NCBI RefSeq assembly: GCF_030272615.1
Contig: NC_081415.1
Span: 605,751,137-605,815,136 of the forward strand
Reading direction: 5' to 3'
Length of the DNA stretch: 64,000 nucleotides
Source of the DNA: Cryptomeria japonica
Lineage: Eukaryota; Streptophyta; Pinopsida; Cupressales; Cupressaceae
A program made the position numbers and the translations under genes. The notes under the pieces are model-generated. The model worked only from the letters and a program-made list of their open reading frames with translations. It had not been told where the DNA came from and did not search any database. Below are positions 57,487 to 64,000 of this stretch, piece by piece (positions within the stretch are counted from its first letter, which is position 1; each line of letters starts with the position of its first letter).

Positions 57487-58630
57487 TGATGAATACTAAG
57501 AGGGGGGGGTGAATTAGTATGCCAAAAATCTTTGCACTTAAACACTTTGCAAGACTAATAGTTAACCAGTAAAATAGTTTAGCTGGCAAACCGGTTAGCA
57601 CACATGCAAACCAAATAGCAAATAATGCATTCACCCACAAAAGCACAAACACCATAAGACATGAGATTTTGATGTGGAAACCCAAATGGTAAAAACAATG
57701 GTGAGATGGAACTCACAAGTAACGATCTACAGAATAGGAACGAGACCAGTTAAGGTCTTACAATGTTCTTTACCCGAACAAATCATCTTAAGAATCTCAA
57801 TCTCTGTTAGGAGATAAGTTTGATTAAAGACTACCTTTCTAGAGGATTTTAGATCCACAGATGTGAACCACCTTGTTAGAGGATTTACAAGAGGCTTTTG
57901 GGCCTACCTAGTTTAAGGGCTATAGACTTCTCAAAGATGTGAGTAATCAACAAGTGATTGATCTAGCTAATAGCACAGATTGCTTGATTAGATCCTTGAT
58001 AGCTCATTCCTAATGCATTCCAGCATTACTTCAATCTTCTACACATTCATATTCTCTCCAACTCCTCAACCACCTTAAACCCTAGCAACAACATTAACTT
58101 TCACAACAATAACCTAAAACCCTAGACATGATGTCCTTTCAAAGGAATATGATTTCATGTCGGTCCAATACGATTACAATCCAATTCCCTAGGTTCAATG
58201 AACCTGGACATACTTGGTAACATGACACAAAAAGCACCATTAAAGTGTCAGCACCATCAAACAATCAGTGCATGGTAACTCATCACAAAATGTTGGTTGG
58301 TAACTCATCACAAAGTATTACCAGTTCATACAAAAAGTCGGTTCAAGAAAAATGTCGGTTGCTGGTTTGACAAAATTGAAGACTGGGAAATATGTGTTCT
58401 GTTGCTTTGATCCTTTGTGTCGCTTGAGATCCTCAAACCACTTGGGGTTAACATACCACTTCAGACCAGTAAACACATTCTGCAAAACACCAATAGTCTA
58501 ACGACTATAATACAACATACCAGTTGCAACATTATCCAATTGAGCTTAAGCTCATACATATAAAGAAGATCTTAATGCAAGTGTGTGTCCATCAATGACA
58601 ATCACATCATAAACATAAAAAATGCTAACA
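57487..58630 (-). repeat. 3' LTR of element F
   Basis: In plus coordinates it ends GCTAACA beside a polypurine tract. The start at 57487 is tgatgaatac where related LTRs have tgttgg-like starts, so that boundary may be off by a few bases. Confidence 0.78.
57493..57520. other. Conserved LTR hairpin, element F
   Basis: Arms atactaa and ttagtat (7 bp, perfect) enclose gaggggggggtgaa. The position is near the LTR end, as in D and E. Confidence 0.78.
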
Positions 58631-59216
58631 ATCTCCCCCTTTGGCATTGATGGCAACACTTAGGAAAATAAAATTTTGACATCTAAGTGTTTTACAACAA
58701 AATCATGCCATTAGCAAAATTGCTCCCCCTAGGCATATACACTATCCCTTTAACAATGCAATGTATAACTAGTTTGCACATAGAGATATCAGAGCATACA
58801 TCAAAATTTTAAATACCAGATACTTCTTCTCCTTAGAATACTTCTCCCCCTTTGCCAACAATGACAAAGTATAGCTAAACAACCCCTCTTTTCATTTGGT
58901 ATAAAATAATAAAAGTTTATGACAATAAGGAATAAAACTTGTCAAAAATAGATTTAAAGTCTTGCAAGAATTGTTTCATAGATAAAGACCAACACTCAAG
59001 TAGGGAGGTGGCTACTTCTTTCTCTGTCTGCGTCTAGGAGACCTGTTCTTCCATGGCGTCAATTGTGCTCATATCCTATGTCACTGTTAAAGCATCCAAA
59101 TTTAGATAACACTTCTGAAGAATTTGCAGATGTGGGAGTAGAACCAGTTGTAGCTCCTACAAATCTCAAGACTGGGTACTAATCTCATGCTCCATTTTTG
59201 TTGTCTAGATGTGAAA
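58631..59216 (-). other. Region with three polypurine tracts before the 3' LTR of F
   Basis: On the minus strand the tract ccaaagggggagat abuts the LTR at 58631, and similar tracts occur at about 58721 and 58851. No credible coding frame lies here. Confidence 0.7.
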
Positions 59217-62200
59217 CTAGTGAATAGTTTGCCCATAAGTTGTAAAAGAGTCATATGGCAGCTTGAAGGTACTCATATACAACTGCAAATCAGATTGAAG
59301 CTTTTGCTTCTGTGCAAGCACATCATCACAAAACAAATGGGGTTGGAAAATCTTGCTGAGTAGAAGATTCCCCTCATCTAGAGCATCCCTTATATCCTTT
59401 TGTGCTTTTTGGAGTTTAGTCTGGAGCCCATTTAACTTCTTCACCAGAGAAATATTTAGAGCCTTTTGATGCTCTTTATTAGCATTTTCCTCTATTACCT
59501 CTTCTAAGCTCTGCACTTGATCATCTACTACTGTGCATAGGAGCTTTAGTTGTGCCAATGATGAGTTGGTACTAGGAAGGTTTGTACTGGGTAACAAACC
59601 GGTAAGAGTGTCCACCACAGCTTGGATCACATCTTCCTCCTTCTTCCTCCTTAAAACCTCCAGGCATTCTTGAGAAACCTTGATGCTCTGCAGTAGCTCC
59701 ATTTCACTTGCAAACTAGAGGTCAATGGGACTGGTAAGGTCAGTCGATCTGGCTTGACTATCGGTTGCCTTAGGTGTCTCCATCTGCATGCTCTTTGTCG
59801 CTTCTCCTACCTTGTCCTCCTCTATTTTCTTCTTTGCCACTTCTCTTCTCTTTTCCTCTGCCTTCTCTTCCTCTTCCTTCTTCCTTTTCTCTATTTCCTT
59901 TTGCTTCTCCTCTTCCTTCTTCTTTTTTGCTTCCTTTCACTTCTCCTCTTCCTTTCTCTTCATCTCATCCTCTTCCTCTTTCTTCTTCCTTGCATCTTCT
60001 TATTTCTTTTTCTCTTCTTCCTCTTGTTTTCTTTCCTTTTCTTCTTCTTTTTTCTTTTCTTCTTGTTTCTATTTCTCCTCATATTATTCCTTTTTCTTCT
60101 TCTCCGCTTCATCCTTCTTCTTCTTGTCCTCTTCATCTTTCTTCTTCTTCTCCTCTTCATCTTTCTTCTCCTTCGCTTGCTTCTTCACTTCCTCCTTTTA
60201 GTCCTCTATTTCCTTTAGCTTTACTTCATTTTCTACCTACTTCTCCTATCCTATAACTTCTAATGGTGTCACTTGAGCATCTTTTTCTCCATCCACAACA
60301 TCAACATCAATAGTGTCGATCGGTTCAACAACTGGATTTCCTTCATCATCAAACACTTAATCTGGTTTGGTTATTGCTAGTTCTTGATTAGCCTTCATGT
60401 TGGCTTCAACCACTCTATGCATCTTCAGAGCTTCTAGAGCAAGGGTGTGTGTATTCTTGAGTACTTCTTTACCCTTCCCTTCCAGTAATAGGAGTCTTCT
60501 TCTTCTCATGAAGAAGAGGCCTTTGTATTTGTTCATTACTTTGAACAATTCCAAATTTGATACATCAGGAAAATTTTCAGCAAAAACTTTTTCTCTCATT
60601 TCCTATTCCTGCTCTATGGCAATGCACCATTTGTTGTCTAAGGACTTATACAAAGACTCTGGTGTCTTAGATCTAATTTCTAAAAATGACCAGTGATTAA
60701 CACATAAATACTGAATTATTTCTTTTTCAACTGCTTCCTTTTCATCATCATTAAAGTCATCAAAACAATCAATCAAATCATTTAACACTTTTCTCCTAAT
60801 GTTTTTGATAGTTCTTTGATAATGTGTCAAAGGTTTGTAGGAGGAGATGTCAATATTTACTGGTGCCAATGATGTCGGTTCATTCTTTGTCTTTTTCTTT
60901 GCTTGACGTGTCTTCTTTGGTTTTTCCTCAGACATAGTTTCTTCTGAGTCTAGAGAGGTATTCCTTGTCTTCCTCTTTCTCTCGAACACTTTAGCAGGTG
61001 CCGCTTCAGGTTTCTCTTTAGCTAGTGACCACTTGGTCACTGTAGGACTAGTTGTAGTAGCTGTTGCCAATGCTGAAGGCACTATTTTTTGCATTCTTCA
61101 CTAAAGGTTCTTTTCCTTTCTTTGCTGAGGGTTCCTCAACCGGTGTTATCCTTTCTAGGTAGGTGTGGGTTCTTTTTGCCTTTGAATCAAGCAGTGAGGC
61201 AATAAGGGTAGAGGCATATCCTTCTAGCATTTCATTCATTACCTCAAAGCCCATAGGCTCCACTTCCTCCTGTCTACGCTCAATAGCCTCCATTATGCAT
61301 TGATCCACTTTAATGGTGAAACAGATACCATCTTCATATTTCTTGACAATATCACTTGATATTCTCACCCTCTGACTCATTTTGTGTCTAACCTCATCAA
61401 AGTACTTGTTCAGAACTTCAGGGTAACCGGTTCCAACTACTTGAATGCTTTTCTTGATTTTCTTGTTTACCGGTTGGTCAGTAGACCACTGGACATCACC
61501 TACTCCTAGAAAGTAGCCTTGGAAGTAAAAGAACAACCCAACCAATAGTTGTCCAAACTTCAACCTCAATGCATTATCTTGTTTGATTGATTTAAGATTC
61601 AATAGGAGTTTCCTTTGCATACTAGTGCATAGGTCAAATGATGCATCCTCCTTGATCATCCGGTAAGCAACATTTGCCGCTACAACAGATACAGAGTTAA
61701 TTCTACTGGCTGAGAACGTTCAGTATCCAATCACCATACATACATATTTCACTAGATCATCCTTGATAGAATTGACGGTCATACCTCATGAGTCTCTCAC
61801 TAAACTGATGAGCTTGGAAATTTTAGGTTTGCTTACCATCCATAGGGCTGGCACTTCCCTTGTATTTCAGAAACTGGTGACGACATGAATTGCTTGTGGT
61901 GTTATATCATGCATTCTTTCTAGGTACATCTTGTCACCATGAACTCTACTCAGAATGATCCTAATATGATCATCTATGAAATCCTCTAGGAAATAAACAA
62001 CATTGTGGAGCTTCTTCTTCTCCAAGATACTATACTCCGATTTGATCTTTTTATCTTGTCCACAAAATAAACCTAGCTGCGAGTGAATTGCTAGAGACCC
62101 TATGTCTTCGATTTTACAATCTATGTAATCTGAGATTCCCACTTCTACTATCACACCGTCTGGAACTTGTGATAGGGCATTATATCTAGACTTGTGTTGA

Positions 62201-62256
62201 ATAAAGCTTGTTGAATCTACAGATGTACTAGAGCTAGTATGGGATGCAAAAGCCAT
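59217..62256 (-). pseudogene. Element F ORF2: large protein with charged Glu/Lys helix, function unknown
   Basis: The ATG at 62256 begins MAFASHTSSS. The N-terminal part (to 61867) ends ITPQAIHVVTSF before a TGA. A conserved middle follows (NVAYRMIKEDASFDLC; LKFGQLLVGLFFYFQGYFLG; VGTGYPEVLNKYFDEVRHKM), aligned with D ORF2. A basic stretch (61000-60880), KVFAENFPDVSNLELFKVMN, and then about 150 residues of nearly pure Glu/Lys (60240-59780) come next. A C-terminal coiled coil (59702-59217) ends TTYGQTIH. Stops are few and mostly fit Gln, Arg or Trp; a frameshift lies at an A-run near 61085. The total is about 1010 codons. It occupies the place of pol. The Glu/Lys part would form a long single helix; nothing shows an enzymatic role. 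Confidence 0.75.
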
Positions 62257-62701
62257 GATAGAAACTGAAAACTCAAAAAATACCTTTCAAAAATCATGAA
62301 TTTAGGGCTTTCAAATTCTTCTCCACCTCACACTCCATCAGTTGCAGAATCACCACTTTGCGTTCTTCACTTGACCGTTTGCAAATTGAATTTGAATCTC
62401 CTTCAAGGTTCCTTAAATTCTCAGAATCACAGCACAAATCTCTTTGTCATTGCTCTGCACTCAAAAACCTCCTTTGCTTCGAAAACTAATAGTGAGAAAT
62501 AATTTGAAAAATCCTTTTAAACATATTCCCCACCTACCGCAATTAATGCTCCACCATTAGGGTGTAAACCCTAATTTGCCTTTTATCATTTCCAATCTTC
62601 CAAATATTGATAGGTATCCCATACCAGTCAATGTCTTTTATCGGTGTAAACTGGGGGTTTGAAACATTTCACCGTTTGCTCCCCCTAAGCTTTTCTGAAG
62701 C
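62257..62701 (-). other. Spacer between ORF1 and ORF2 of element F
   Basis: About 445 bases without a credible frame; the position and size match the spacers of D and E. Confidence 0.6.
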
Positions 62702-64000
62702 CTAGTTTGTCAGTTCCGTGATTTCCACACTAGGTGTAGAAACTGGTTCCTCTTCTAACACCACTAGTTTCTTCTTCCAATTTTTGTTCATGTCTACTTG
62801 AATAGTGTCAACATCAATTTTTCCTTCTGGAGTGACTGGTATATCATCAGATATGTTCTTTCTTGATCTACAGAATCTGGCAATGTGACCCGGTTTGTTG
62901 CAATGATAGCAGACCAATCCAGGTGCTCTCCAAGGTCCATTATTCATTTTTTCATTCTTCCTTCTACATGTTGCAGCAGTGTGACCATGACCATGACAGA
63001 CCATATAGTTTTCTCTCCATCGGGTTGTCGCTTGATAGCAATCACTTCTTGACTGATGACTGAAAGCATTAAATCGGTTGTGATTCCAGTTCACAAAAGG
63101 TTCAAGACCAACTCCTTGGGTCCTCTGAGGATATCTACCAATGTTGTTCATAACTGACCTGCATTCAGATGCTCTATGCCCATACTTGTTGCATGCATAA
63201 TAGTTACCATTAAATCTATAGGATCTAGGCTTATCATTTAGAAAATAAGGAAAATTGTTGTAAGCCTTACTCCTACACACATTTGCAGTATGTCCTTCTT
63301 TAAGATAGTTAAAGCAAATAGGTTTAAAATTTTTCTTACCTTTATCCTTTGATGCTGGTTGTTTCTTTGATGTTCCAACATTTGTACCAGAGGTCACACC
63401 TTCCTCATGATTGGAATAACCAAGTCCAATGGTATTCTTAACTGGTTTGGTAGATTCAAGCTTTTTCTCTAGCTTGACAGTACTCTTGTTGAACTTAGCA
63501 AGTATTTCCTTTGACTCAAAGAGTTCTTTGGAAATAGCAGCATTTGTTTCCATCAGGTTTTCATTCTCAGAGATGGCAATGTTCATTTCTACTTGCATGT
63601 CTTCCTTTTCCACTTTTCTTGCATGGATTTGAGCAGTTAGGGAACTAATCTCTTGCTTCAGCTTGGAGATTTCATGATCATTGTCTTTGACCAGATCTTT
63701 AGCTTTCCTCCGGTTCTAAAGCTCTTGGCACATTCGAATAGTTAATCCTTCCAATTCTTTTCTCAGGTTGGAATTGGATTCATTTAGCTTTTCTACTTCT
63801 TAAATCAGGGCTTCCATGTTCGCTTCATTAGAGGGACTATTTTCAGATAGCTCCATCAGCTTTTCTGCATGTTCTGTCCTTTTTTCTTGAGATGCCTTGC
63901 ATTTGACCATAAGATCATCATAGGATTGCTCAGACTGAGTGAGTCGATGAGTAAGTTCCCTCAATGTGTATTCCCCCATATCTCTTTCCAAGTGGTTAAA
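62702..64000 (-). pseudogene. Element F ORF1: coiled coil and CCHC zinc knuckles (gag-like), runs off the window
   Basis: It enters at 64000 (HLERDMGEYTLREL). A coiled coil runs to about 63440 with two stops (EALI*EVEKL and CQEL*NRRKA, where Gln would fit). Four knuckles follow: CFNYLKEGHTANVC (second Cys lost), YACNKYGHRASEC, VCHGHGHTAATC and CYHCNKPGHIARFC (intact, about 62917-62876). The tail NWKKKLVVLEEEPVSTPSVE ends at a TAG at 62702. From 63613 the frame is open for 303 residues, the best-preserved ORF1 of the three elements. The knuckles would bind RNA; a capsid fold is not visible in the window. Confidence 0.85.

Larger units (their letters stand above)
57487..64000 (-). mobile_element. 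Element F: D-like non-autonomous LTR element, 3' part (runs off the window)
   Basis: The 3' LTR (57487-58630), polypurine tracts, ORF2 (59217-62256) and ORF1 (from 62702 to beyond 64000) are present in the same order and strand as in D. F sits inside ORF1 of E. The duplication next to the LTR would be cttct (57482-57486), with its partner beyond the window. Confidence 0.85.

Noticed and set aside
59754-60256. Plus-strand Leu/Ser/Phe-rich frames of 137-160 residues
   Set aside because: They are antisense to the Glu/Lys helix of F ORF2; any such tract gives open hydrophobic frames on the other strand.

Overview
This window looks like intergenic DNA of a large-genome seed plant. It is AT-rich and almost wholly made of nested, decayed retrotransposons. 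The element types (Tat-like Ty3/gypsy with two RNase H domains, plant L1-type LINE with a C-terminal RNase H, LTRs primed by initiator tRNA-Met) are plant types. The density of old nested copies suggests a giant genome such as a conifer, but I cannot name the species. I see no intact host gene, tRNA, rRNA or CRISPR array.

Layout. (1) 1-16300: right part of a plus-strand Ty3/gypsy element, here called H (integrase, noncoding interval, antisense plant-mobile-domain ORF, polypurine tract, 3' LTR 14841-16300). Two later insertions break it: a complete non-autonomous LTR element N1 (309-8917, TSD ataag) inside the integrase, and a solo LTR (11241-12431, TSD gtgcc) inside the mobile-domain ORF. (2) 16301-32429: element B, the same kind of element on the minus strand (5' LTR about 31151-32429, gag, protease, G-patch, RT, two RNase H domains, integrase, antisense mobile-domain ORF, 3' LTR 16301-16824). 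H appears to have landed inside B's 3' LTR. (3) 33155-39426: a LINE with ORF1 and ORF2 (endonuclease, RT, zinc finger, RNase H). A 2.1 kb array of degenerate ~20-bp TCGATG repeats follows (39656-41815), then a LINE-like 3' terminus and an (AT)65 tract. (4) 43636-52086: complete minus-strand LTR element D (TSD gactt) with a zinc-knuckle ORF1 and an unrecognised ORF2, but no visible pol; ORF2 is split by a second solo LTR (46044-47674, TSD tcttg). (5) 54086-57486 and 57487-64000: elements E and F, relatives of D on the minus strand, F inserted into the gag of E.

Most interesting. Two independent gypsy copies carry an antisense plant-mobile-domain ORF at the same place. Three non-autonomous elements share a conserved ORF2 of unknown function, and their LTRs share a hairpin whose arms co-vary around a G-rich loop. 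N1 keeps protease and G-patch but replaces capsid and RT/integrase with an acidic repeat protein. Several regions carry degenerate repeats with a 20-21-bp period, including 14 units of exactly 21 bp at 52581-52874. Most internal stop codons look like C-to-T decay of CAG, CAA or CGA codons (or TGG on the other strand), as expected for methylated, silenced DNA.

All alignments and counts were done by eye; family assignments rest on motifs I can read, not on database searches.
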